Position numbers and translations under genes: made by a program
Origin: Gp7-AA10 sp035636095
GTDB lineage: Bacteria > Acidobacteriota > Thermoanaerobaculia > Gp7-AA8
Reading direction: 5' to 3'
DNA: 23,597 nt
Assembly (NCBI GenBank): GCA_035636095.1
Contig: DASPZU010000080.1
Location: 1 to 23,597 of the forward strand
Shown: piece by piece, positions 1 to 6,732 of the stretch
How positions within the stretch are numbered: the first letter of the stretch is position 1
How the letters are laid out: every line of letters starts with the position of its first letter
Notes under the pieces: model-generated
The model's database searches: none
The model's input: the letters and a program-made list of their open reading frames with translations, nothing else
Told to the model about the DNA's origin: nothing

Positions 1-1
1 C

Positions 2-250
2 AGCGAGGATCCGGCGCGACGCGCCGTCGTTCGGTCCATTTGCGACCTGGCCAGTTACTTCGAGGCCAAGATCGTGGCGGAGGGCGTTGAGCGCCCCCAG
101 GACGATCGCGTTCTCTTCGAGATGGGCATCCGGCTTTTTCAGGGATTTCTTTACGCCAGGCCGACTTCGCCGGCAGTCTTCGGTGATCGCCGGACGACGG
201 TGGCCCGGGCGTGGCTCAGCTCGCGTCTCGCGTTTCAGCCGACGAGATAG
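2..250 (+). CDS. EAL-domain protein, C-terminal end (partial)
   Basis: This reading frame enters from the left edge and ends at TAG 248-250, so only the last 82 residues are seen. They carry the late EAL-domain signature: AEGVE followed by a DDRVLFEMGI stretch and FQGFLYARP, matching the usual AEGVET...L...G...QGYLFARP block of c-di-GMP phosphodiesterases. The Glu in AEGVE is one of the conserved residues of the family. After the ARP motif come about 29 residues of basic, low-complexity tail. The upstream catalytic EAL motif and any sensor or GGDEF domain lie outside the window, so activity cannot be judged. Its last 16 bases overlap the 3' end of the minus-strand gene at 235-630. Family assignment is good; function as an active enzyme is inferred. 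Confidence 0.8.
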   Translation, partial: SEDPARRAVVRSICDLASYFEAKIVAEGVERPQDDRVLFEMGIRLFQGFLYARPTSPAVFGDRRTTVARAWLSSRLAFQPTR

Positions 251-630
251 AAGCTGACCTGCACGTCGATGCCGAGGGCGCCCGCTGCCACCAGTAGCTC
301 GGATGGAAATCGCGCGCTACGCGCCGCGATGTCGCCTTGAGGAACGGCGAAATCGAGGACGATCTCTTCGAGTCCACCGAAGCGGACCAGCCTGCGCAGC
401 TCCACAGATTTGTCGCGGAGAAATGTGAGCGCGTACTCGACCTGGATTTCCAGCGGATCGTCGCTGTCACTGACCACCAGGTTGAATCCCGAGGTCGTCA
501 GCGTACCGCGGCTGGCGGGTCGGCGACGCTGCCCTCTGCGATAGACCACCGCCGGCCGAAAGGTACTACTTTTCAGGAAGGCGTCGACATCGAAAGTTCC
601 GCCCGCGGCGCGAAGCACGCATCCCGGCAT
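235..630 (-). CDS. Hypothetical protein, DUF4279-like
   Basis: This 131-residue protein has no signal peptide or membrane segment. The pattern is an N-terminal strand (CVLRAAGGTFDVDAFL), an RRGQ turn, a central SGFNLVVSDSDD stretch, a helix, then DFAV and a C-terminal FPSELLVAAGALGIDVQVSFY block. That order resembles small DUF4279-type proteins, some of which are immunity-like, but this is recalled by eye and tentative. Its ATG lies one base after the TGA of the upstream minus-strand gene (TGATATG around 628-634), so the two are probably translationally coupled. It converges on the EAL gene with a 16-base overlap. The reverse frames here look like shadows with poor protein character. Confidence 0.6.
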   Translation of the reverse strand: MPGCVLRAAGGTFDVDAFLKSSTFRPAVVYRRGQRRRPASRGTLTTSGFNLVVSDSDDPLEIQVEYALTFLRDKSVELRRLVRFGGLEEIVLDFAVPQGDIAARSARFPSELLVAAGALGIDVQVSFYLVG

Positions 631-631
631 A

Positions 632-1180
632 TCAGGCCATTCTCTGTTCGCGCAGCGGTTCCTGCAACACGACCAGCCCTTCCAACAATCGCTCGTCGAT
701 CCCCGAATCGATCGAGCGGGTGAGCACCGTCAGGCGCCGCACGTGATCGATCACGACCAGAAGCGCGCCGTACAAAGTCTCGCTTTTCGAGCGCTCGAAG
801 GTGTGGAACGGATATCGGCGGCCGAGGAGATTTGCGTCGAGCGAACCGAGCGAAGAGAGCGCGTGGTTGATCGCCCAGGTGATCCGCGCGCCAATCTCGG
901 CCGGCGCCTGATTGCTCGGGCGCGAGAACCTGGCGGTGTCGGCGAGGCGATCGATGGCACGGCAGAGCGCGCGCATTTCGGAATCGACGGACTCATTGGA
1001 AGTTTGCGCGGCAATCGATGCGCAGAGTTTGTCGATTCGGCGACGGAGCTCGATGTCGAGCTTCTCGATGATCCAGCCCAGGGGCGGAACGTGCCGCATG
1101 CGCTCGTTTTTGCCCCAGGTTTCCAGGGGCGGACGCGTGGCGGGTTTTTCCGCCGGCTCAGTTGCCAGTGTGCTGTTCAT
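632..1180 (-). CDS. Hypothetical protein, helical
   Basis: This 182-residue protein is not recognised. It has a Pro/Ala/Thr-rich start, then mostly amphipathic helices with regularly spaced Leu/Ile and Arg/Glu, including WIIEKLDIELRRRIDKL and LYGALLVVIDHVRRL. No signal peptide, membrane helix or catalytic motif is visible, so a cytoplasmic, possibly oligomeric protein is plausible. Its start is only 18 bases from the accA start on the other strand, which leaves almost no room for two separate promoters. The next minus-strand gene follows after one base, suggesting a two-gene operon. A long plus-strand frame also covers this region as an upstream extension of accA, but its composition is shadow-like. 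No Shine-Dalgarno sequence is seen before the ATG. Confidence 0.6.
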   Translation of the reverse strand: MNSTLATEPAEKPATRPPLETWGKNERMRHVPPLGWIIEKLDIELRRRIDKLCASIAAQTSNESVDSEMRALCRAIDRLADTARFSRPSNQAPAEIGARITWAINHALSSLGSLDANLLGRRYPFHTFERSKSETLYGALLVVIDHVRRLTVLTRSIDSGIDERLLEGLVVLQEPLREQRMA

Positions 1181-1198
1181 TTGTTAGCGTGCGCCGCG

Positions 1199-2143
1199 AT
1201 GAGCAGCGATCCGACGCAGTTCGACGAGCCCATCGCCGCCATCAGGCGCCAGATCGACGAAATGACGGCTGCCGACGGTGATCCGGGCCAGATCGAGGAG
1301 CTGCAGCGGAAACTGACCAAAGTCGCTACCGAAATCTACTCCAAACTGACTCCCTGGCAGAAGACACTTGTCGCCCGTCACCCCCAGCGTCCCTATACGC
1401 TCGATTTTGTATCCTTTCTCTTCGAGGAGTGGGAGGAAGTCCACGGCGACCGCAAATTCTCCGACGATCCCGCCATGGTGGCCGGTTTCGCGCGCTTTCA
1501 CGGTCAGCCGTGCGCGGTCATCGGGCATCAAAAAGGGCGCAACACCAAGGAGAAGATCGTCCGCAACTTCGGCCAGCCGCGTCCGGAGGGATTCCGCAAG
1601 GCGCTCCGTGTCATGAAGCTCGCCGAAAAATTCAGAGCGCCGATCTTCACGTTCGTCGATACCCAGGGCGCTTATCCCGGTGTCGGGGCGGAGGAGCGCG
1701 GTCAGGCGGAAGCGATTGCGACGAATCTCCGCGAGATGGCGGCCTTGCAGGTGCCGATCATCGTGAGTGTGGTGGGGGAGGGCGGGAGTGGAGGGGCGCT
1801 CGCGATTGCGGTGGGCGATCGCGTTTACATGCTCGAGCATGCGGTTTACTCCGTGATTTCGCCGGAAGGTTGCGCCGCGATTCTGTGGAAGAACGCCGCC
1901 GCCGCTCCCGACGCCGCCGCCGCGATGAAAATCACGGCGCACGATCTGAAAAAACTCAACATCATCGACGACATCGTTCCCGAGCCGCCGGGCGGCGCGC
2001 ACAGCGACTCGAAGCGCGCCGCGGAGCTGCTCGAGCCCTTTCTCGATCGCGGGCTGCGCGAGCTCCAAAAAGTGAAGCCCTCTCTACTTCCTGAAGAAAG
2101 ATTCGCGAAGTTCCGTAAGATGGGAGTGTTTGAAAAGGGTTGA
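1199..2143 (+). CDS. accA: Acetyl-CoA carboxylase carboxyltransferase subunit alpha
   Basis: AccA pairs with AccD to move the carboxyl group from carboxybiotin to acetyl-CoA, giving malonyl-CoA for fatty-acid synthesis in the cytoplasm. The 314-residue length fits the family (about 317). The N-terminal helical part with TPWQKTLVARHPQRPYTLD is typical. HGDRKFSDDPAM leads into the crotonase-like core, with DTQGAYPGVGAEERGQ at about 154-169, the oxyanion-hole glycines in GEGGSGGA at 193-200, and SVISPEGCA near 218-226. The open frame extends upstream to 743, but family alignment puts the start at the ATG at 1199. No good Shine-Dalgarno is visible. It opens the long plus-strand run of genes; accD is not in the window. 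Confidence 0.97.
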   Translation: MSSDPTQFDEPIAAIRRQIDEMTAADGDPGQIEELQRKLTKVATEIYSKLTPWQKTLVARHPQRPYTLDFVSFLFEEWEEVHGDRKFSDDPAMVAGFARFHGQPCAVIGHQKGRNTKEKIVRNFGQPRPEGFRKALRVMKLAEKFRAPIFTFVDTQGAYPGVGAEERGQAEAIATNLREMAALQVPIIVSVVGEGGSGGALAIAVGDRVYMLEHAVYSVISPEGCAAILWKNAAAAPDAAAAMKITAHDLKKLNIIDDIVPEPPGGAHSDSKRAAELLEPFLDRGLRELQKVKPSLLPEERFAKFRKMGVFEKG

Positions 2144-2144
2144 C

Positions 2145-2180
2145 GGTGGCCGGTTAACGGTTACCGGCAACCGGCAACCT
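2145..2180 (+). repeat. GGCAACC-type inverted repeat between accA and recJ
   Basis: The 38-base accA-recJ gap is almost wholly a CGGTTRMC / CCGGCAACC motif array. The left half reads towards GGTTAACGG and the right half is tandem CCGGCAA CCGGCAA. About 12 of 15 positions pair across a short TTACCGG centre. It stops one base before the recJ ATG, so no Shine-Dalgarno is present. The same 7-base unit recurs at 5866-5930, and a related unit occurs inside recJ. Confidence 0.65.
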
Positions 2181-2181
2181 G

Positions 2182-3906
2182 ATGATTTACGACGAATGGA
2201 TCTTTCCTGGCGACGCTGCTGAAATCGCGCTGCCAGTTCATCCGATTCTGAGAAACATTCTCGCGACGCGCGGTATCACGACGGAGGACGACTACCGCCG
2301 CTTCGTCGCGCCGACGCTCGCTGACCTGCACGACGCCGCCGGGATTCACGGCATCGGCGCGGCGTGCGAGCGCATCGAGCGCGCGGTGCGCGACCGCGAA
2401 ACGATTCTGATCTACGGTGATTACGACGTCGACGGCGTCACCTCGATCGGCATGCTGCAGACAGTGCTCCGGCTGATCGGCGCCGACGCCGATCATGTCG
2501 TTCCCCATCGCCTTGTCGACGGCTACGGCTTGAAGTTCGAAGTGCTGGAGCGCGTTCTGGCAGAGAAAGCGGTGCGGCTGGTGATCACTGTCGATTGTGG
2601 AATCACGAGTGTCGAGCCGGTGCGCCGCGCCATCGATCGCGGCATCGACGTCATCATTACCGATCACCATCTGCCGCCCGGCGTCCTGCCTGACGCGGCC
2701 GCGGTTCTCAATCCGAAGCAGCCGGGTTGCGCGTATCCGTTCAAAGAGCTGGCGGGGGTCGGCGTGGCGTTCAAACTATGCTGCCAGCTGGCGCGGCGTT
2801 CGGGCAAAAAGATTTCGACCGAGTCGCTTCTCAAAATCGCCGCAATCGGCACCGTCGCCGATGTGGCGCCGCTCATCGGCGAGAATCGAACGATCGCCTG
2901 GCTCGGTCTTCACGGCCTTTCCGATCCTCGCAACCGCGGTCTGCGCGCCCTCATCCGTCGTCTCGGCATGCTGGGGCGCCCTCTACGAGCTGTAGACGTC
3001 GGCTTCCGCATCGGACCGCGCATCAACGCCGCGGGACGCCTCGCTTCGGCCGAGACTGCCATCGATCTCTTCGCTGCCCAGACCGATGAAATCGCATGGA
3101 ACCTCTGCGCCGAATTGGATCGGATGAATGCCGAGCGGCAGGCGGTGGAGTTGGAGGTGCGGACGGCTGCCGAGGAACAGGTTGCTGAGTTGCTGGGTTG
3201 CTCGGTTGCTGAGGCCCCCAGCAACTCAGCAACCCAGCAACCGAGCAACCGCATGCTGATCCTCGCCGGCTCCCACTGGCATAAAGGCGTCATCGGACTG
3301 GCGGCCGGACGAATCGCGCAGAAATACCATCGGCCGACTCTGGTGATGTCGATCGATGGGGACACTGCCGTTGGATCGGCGCGCAGCATTCCGACCATCG
3401 ATCTTCACGCGCAGCTCGAATCGATCTCCGATGTGTTTACGCATTTCGGTGGGCACGAATTCGCTTGCGGCTTTTCTCTTCCCGCCGCGCGGATACCTGA
3501 ATTGCGTACACGCCTCGCTGAGGTATGCGATCGGCTCGATGCGAATCTCTTTCGACGCCAGGCGCGGATCGACGGAGCACTGGCCCTGGCGGAAATCGAC
3601 CGCACATTTCTCGAGGGCCACGAGCTTCTGCAGCCCTTCGGCGCCGGAAATCCGCAGCCGCTGTTTTTCACGTGCGGGGTGCGCGCCCTCGCGCGACGGC
3701 CATTCGGCGAAGATTGCCTGGAGTTAACGCTCGAAGATGGGTCGGGTCGCGCCACAGCCGTGCTGTGGCCGTCGGCGAAAATGCTCGAAACGCATTTTTC
3801 GAACGGCTCCCGCTCCGACCTTCTTTATCAAGTCGAACCCGATGCTTACGCAGCGTCGGGCGCACGGCTGACGGTGGTTGACGCGCGGAATTCCACTGAC
3901 TCGTAA
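2182..3906 (+). CDS. recJ: Single-stranded-DNA-specific exonuclease RecJ
   Basis: RecJ degrades single-stranded DNA 5'->3' in recombination and mismatch repair. The 574 residues show the DHH domain with DYDVDG (80-85), VDCG (137-140) and the DHH triad (161-163), plus GPRINAAGRL near 278-287. The DHHA1 domain follows, with SHWHKGVIGLAAGRI around 364-378 and GGHEFACGF. A C-terminal OB-like part contains LELTLEDGSGRA. Metal-binding Asp and His residues are present, so it should be active. Residues about 333-357, in the linker between DHH and DHHA1, are encoded by a near-perfect palindromic repeat (3181-3249) and read as a polar Ser/Gln/Asn-rich insert absent from typical family members. The ATG directly follows an intergenic repeat with no Shine-Dalgarno. 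Confidence 0.96.
   Translation: MIYDEWIFPGDAAEIALPVHPILRNILATRGITTEDDYRRFVAPTLADLHDAAGIHGIGAACERIERAVRDRETILIYGDYDVDGVTSIGMLQTVLRLIGADADHVVPHRLVDGYGLKFEVLERVLAEKAVRLVITVDCGITSVEPVRRAIDRGIDVIITDHHLPPGVLPDAAAVLNPKQPGCAYPFKELAGVGVAFKLCCQLARRSGKKISTESLLKIAAIGTVADVAPLIGENRTIAWLGLHGLSDPRNRGLRALIRRLGMLGRPLRAVDVGFRIGPRINAAGRLASAETAIDLFAAQTDEIAWNLCAELDRMNAERQAVELEVRTAAEEQVAELLGCSVAEAPSNSATQQPSNRMLILAGSHWHKGVIGLAAGRIAQKYHRPTLVMSIDGDTAVGSARSIPTIDLHAQLESISDVFTHFGGHEFACGFSLPAARIPELRTRLAEVCDRLDANLFRRQARIDGALALAEIDRTFLEGHELLQPFGAGNPQPLFFTCGVRALARRPFGEDCLELTLEDGSGRATAVLWPSAKMLETHFSNGSRSDLLYQVEPDAYAASGARLTVVDARNSTDS
3181..3249 (+). repeat. Inverted repeat inserted in frame within recJ
   Basis: The left arm, 3181-3210, is built of 8-base GTTGCTNN units. 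The right arm, from about 3220 to 3249, is built of GCAACYNA units. The arms are reverse complements at about 26 of 30 positions, separated by a GAGGCCCCC centre. No stop codon is created; the frame translates it as V-A-E-L-L-G-C-S-V-A-E then a Ser/Asn/Gln/Pro-rich half. The unit resembles the GGCAACC repeats next to recJ and lptB. Confidence 0.8.
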
Positions 3907-3921
3907 AGAGTTGCGACTCGC

Positions 3922-5865
3922 GTGCAGCGCACGATTCGCATTCTTCGCGTCGCGCTCCCGATCGCGTTTTTCGGATTCATTCTCCTCATCGCGTTCAGTT
4001 GGAACCGCGCCAGGGTTCAAAAAGACCGCGCCATCACGCAGCCGGTCACCTCGACCATCCGGCCCAACGAAAAGTCGCCGAATATCGAGTCGAAGACCTT
4101 CGAAGACACGCAGACCATCGCCGGCCGCATCGCGTCGCGCATTCGAGCGCAGAGGGTGGTCGCGTTCCAGTCGGGTTGGAACACTCTCGAAAACGTGCAG
4201 CTCTCCATCTATCGCCCGACCGGGCGAACGTACGAGCTCGTTTGTCCAACCGCGCAGTTCAACAGCGAAACGAAAGAAGCAGACGCGAAAGGCGGAGTGA
4301 AAGTCACCTCCAGCGACGGAGTCGAGATCACGACCGCCGAGATCCACTTCGACGGCAACCGCCTGACCAATCACATTCCTGTGCAGTTCAAGATCGATCG
4401 CTGGACCGGAAACGCGGGCGCACTCGATCTCGACGTGCAATCGGAGCGTCTCCGTCTCTACGACAAGCTCGATGCAGCCATGCCGGCGGTCGACCCGGGC
4501 GAGTCAGCGATGAGCCTCAAGTCGCAGGAGGGCACCTTCAACCGCAAGGAAAACACCGCCACCTTCGAAAGCGACGTCGTGATGACGCACGACACCAGTC
4601 GTCTGGCCGGCGACCGGGTGGTGGCGCATCTCAGCGCCGACCGCAAATCGCTGATGGGCGTCGAAGGTCAGGGACACATCGACATCATCACGACCGATGA
4701 CGCGCCTGGATCAGGACGGAAGGAGATCGTCTGCGATCGTTTCTGGAGCGAAGTGACGAATGGCCAGATCAGAGCCATCAACGCCGAGGGCGCGACGGCC
4801 CCCGTTCACGCCGTCGTCGCCGGTCCGCCGGCGCGCGATCTGGTCGCAAAGAGTGTTCGCGTCGCCCTTGTCAACAGACAGGTGAACGAGATGCGCGCGG
4901 AATCCAACGTCGTGATGAAGGAGCTGGGAGCCTTGCCGCGGGAGATGACCGCCGATCATCTGACCATCGCCTTCGACCCGAACCAGCATCGCGCCGTTGC
5001 GGCGTCCATCGAAGGCAACTTCCACTACAAGGATCCGAAGAATCAAGCGAGCGCGGTCCGCGCAAACTACGACATCGTCGGAGATCACGTCGTCCTTACG
5101 GCGACGCCAGGCTTCGATCCGACCGTCACGTCGGAAGGGCAGACATTGAAAGCGAAGCTGATCGATTTCTCGCCGCGCGCAGGAACGGCCAAGGCGACCG
5201 GCGAGGTGATCGCGCAGATCATCACGAAACAGAATCCGCAATCGGACGTCAGTGCCATGTTCCCGTCCTCCAAGCCGGTGTTTGTCAACTCGGATGCCGT
5301 CAGCATGCGACAGGCGACCAAGCTGGCGGTCTTCACGGGACATGTTCGCGCGTGGCAGGACAACAACACGCTCTTTGCCGATGAGATGCAGGTGCAGGGG
5401 ATGGGCGATCAGATCACCGCGCGTGGCAATGTCAGAACCTCGCTGTACAACACCGGCGGCACGGAGCAACGGAAGACGCCCATGCTCACGCGAAGCGATC
5501 ACTTCGCAGCGCACAAAACTGATCGCCGCATCGACTTGCTCGGAAACGTGAAGATCGACGACGACCAACGCCACCTGACCGGCGAGAAGGCGAGCTTTTT
5601 CTTCGACGCTGCTCACAAACTCGAGCGCATCGAGGCCGAAAACAAAATCGTATTGCTGGAGCAGCCGGCCGGGCGCAAGGGAACGGGCGAGAAGGCGACT
5701 TACTTCGTCAATCGACGCGTCATCTACATGAATGGTTCTCCAGCCACCGTGACAACCCCCAACGGCAGCGTCAGCGGCGATCAGATTGCCATCGACCTCA
5801 CTCGCAATAAAGTGGAGATCATGAGTCCGACTTCGGCGACCAAAGGAACATACAAGCCGCAGTAA
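3922..5865 (+). CDS. Fused LptC-LptA-like LPS transport protein
   Basis: This 647-residue protein starts with a basic stretch and a single membrane helix (about 9-27, VALPIAFFGFILLIAFSW), typical of the LptC anchor. LptC-like beta-jellyroll sequence follows: GRTYELVCPTAQFN, then ADAKGGVKVTSSDGVEI. The second half has repeated OstA/LptA strands, including GEGQ-like turns, FTGHVRAWQDNNTLFADEMQ, GNVRTS and GNVKIDDDQRHLTGEKASFFF. LptC (about 190 residues) and LptA (about 185) are usually separate, so this length suggests one polypeptide bridging inner membrane and periplasm with extra jellyroll repeats. It would pass LPS from LptB2FG towards LptD. The GTG start at 3922 is 15 bases after recJ; only a weak AAGAG precedes it. 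lptB follows, as in classical lpt operons. Exact domain borders are uncertain. Confidence 0.82.
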   Translation: MQRTIRILRVALPIAFFGFILLIAFSWNRARVQKDRAITQPVTSTIRPNEKSPNIESKTFEDTQTIAGRIASRIRAQRVVAFQSGWNTLENVQLSIYRPTGRTYELVCPTAQFNSETKEADAKGGVKVTSSDGVEITTAEIHFDGNRLTNHIPVQFKIDRWTGNAGALDLDVQSERLRLYDKLDAAMPAVDPGESAMSLKSQEGTFNRKENTATFESDVVMTHDTSRLAGDRVVAHLSADRKSLMGVEGQGHIDIITTDDAPGSGRKEIVCDRFWSEVTNGQIRAINAEGATAPVHAVVAGPPARDLVAKSVRVALVNRQVNEMRAESNVVMKELGALPREMTADHLTIAFDPNQHRAVAASIEGNFHYKDPKNQASAVRANYDIVGDHVVLTATPGFDPTVTSEGQTLKAKLIDFSPRAGTAKATGEVIAQIITKQNPQSDVSAMFPSSKPVFVNSDAVSMRQATKLAVFTGHVRAWQDNNTLFADEMQVQGMGDQITARGNVRTSLYNTGGTEQRKTPMLTRSDHFAAHKTDRRIDLLGNVKIDDDQRHLTGEKASFFFDAAHKLERIEAENKIVLLEQPAGRKGTGEKATYFVNRRVIYMNGSPATVTTPNGSVSGDQIAIDLTRNKVEIMSPTSATKGTYKPQ

Positions 5866-5930
5866 GTTGCCAGTTGCCAGTTGCCGGTTGCGATCCCTAC
5901 ACTGGCAACCGGGAACCGGCAACCGGCAAG
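5866..5930 (+). repeat. GGCAACC/GTTGCCR heptamer inverted repeat before lptB
   Basis: It begins directly after the TAA of the lptCA gene. Three and a half tandem 7-base units (GTTGCCA, GTTGCCA, GTTGCCG, GTTGC) at 5866-5891 face inverted units (GGCAACC, GGGAACC, GGCAACC, GGCAAG) at about 5904-5930. About 22 of 26 positions match across a 13-base centre. It ends two bases before the lptB ATG at 5933 and so replaces any Shine-Dalgarno. Confidence 0.75.
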
Positions 5931-5932
5931 CC

Positions 5933-6718
5933 ATGGCGGATCGCGACACCACAGTTCTTCCTTTCACCACGGACCGCGAGCGACCGGGCGAGCCGCTGCG
6001 TCTGGCCGCCGAACACCTGGTGAAGATTTACAAAGGGCGGCGCGTCGTCCGCGATGTCTCGGTCGACATCCGCCAGGGAGAAATCGTCGGACTTCTCGGA
6101 CCGAACGGCGCAGGAAAGACGACCACGTTCTACATGATCGTCGGTCTGGTGCGGCCGGACGAGGGTCGCGTGTTCCTCGGCAACGAAGACATTACGGACT
6201 TGCCGATGTATCTGCGCGCGCAGCGCGGCATCAGCTATCTGCCGCAGGAGCCGTCGGTGTTCCGCAAGCTGACCGTGGAAGAAAATCTGTTGGCGGTGTT
6301 CGAAACGATGGATCTTCCGCTGGCCGAACGCGAGGCCCGCACGCGGGCGCTTGTCGAAGAATTTGGAATCACGCACATCGCCCGAAATCGCGCTTATTCG
6401 CTGTCCGGCGGCGAGAGGCGGCGCGTGGAAATCGCGCGGGCTCTGGCAATTAACCCGGCATTCATCTTGCTTGATGAACCCTTCGCAGGAATCGATCCTA
6501 TCGCGGTCTTCGAGATACAGAGAATTGTTTCTCAGCTACGTGCGCGAGGAATCGGAATCCTGATCACCGACCACAACGTGCGTGAAACTTTGAAGATCAC
6601 CGATCGCGCCTATATCATCAAAGAAGGCGAAATCTTTCGTCAGGGTGTTCCCGAGAGTCTCTCGGCAGATGCGGAGGTCCGGCGAATTTACCTCGGTGAA
6701 TCATTCAACCTGAGCTGA
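5933..6718 (+). CDS. lptB: LPS export ABC transporter ATPase LptB
   Basis: LptB powers LPS extraction with LptF and LptG at the inner membrane. The 261-residue protein has a complete ABC ATPase set: Walker A GPNGAGKT (56-63), Q-loop Q105 in SYLPQEPSVFRKLTVEEN, signature LSGGERRR (157-164), Walker B FILLDEP with Glu182, and H-loop His214 in ITDHN. SVFRKLTVEENLLAV and FAGIDPIAV are typical of LptB rather than other ABC proteins. The first 20 or so residues extend beyond E. coli LptB. An in-frame ATG at 5867 would translate the intergenic repeat and is unlikely; the ATG at 5933 is chosen although no Shine-Dalgarno precedes it. The preceding LptC-LptA gene supports the call. Confidence 0.95.
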   Translation: MADRDTTVLPFTTDRERPGEPLRLAAEHLVKIYKGRRVVRDVSVDIRQGEIVGLLGPNGAGKTTTFYMIVGLVRPDEGRVFLGNEDITDLPMYLRAQRGISYLPQEPSVFRKLTVEENLLAVFETMDLPLAEREARTRALVEEFGITHIARNRAYSLSGGERRRVEIARALAINPAFILLDEPFAGIDPIAVFEIQRIVSQLRARGIGILITDHNVRETLKITDRAYIIKEGEIFRQGVPESLSADAEVRRIYLGESFNLS

Positions 6719-6732
6719 CGCCGCTCCGCATC

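Noticed and set aside
743..1198. Plus-strand extension of accA upstream to 743
   Set aside because: It is antisense to a more protein-like minus-strand gene, and AccA alignment begins at 1199.
1184..2068. Long minus-strand frame over accA (294 codons)
   Set aside because: It is the antisense shadow of a clear accA. High GC makes long reverse frames common here, and its sequence is rich in Arg, His and Gly without family motifs.
5867..5932. Upstream ATG for lptB at 5867
   Set aside because: It would translate the intergenic repeat into a Pro/Gln/Arg-rich leader not found in the family.
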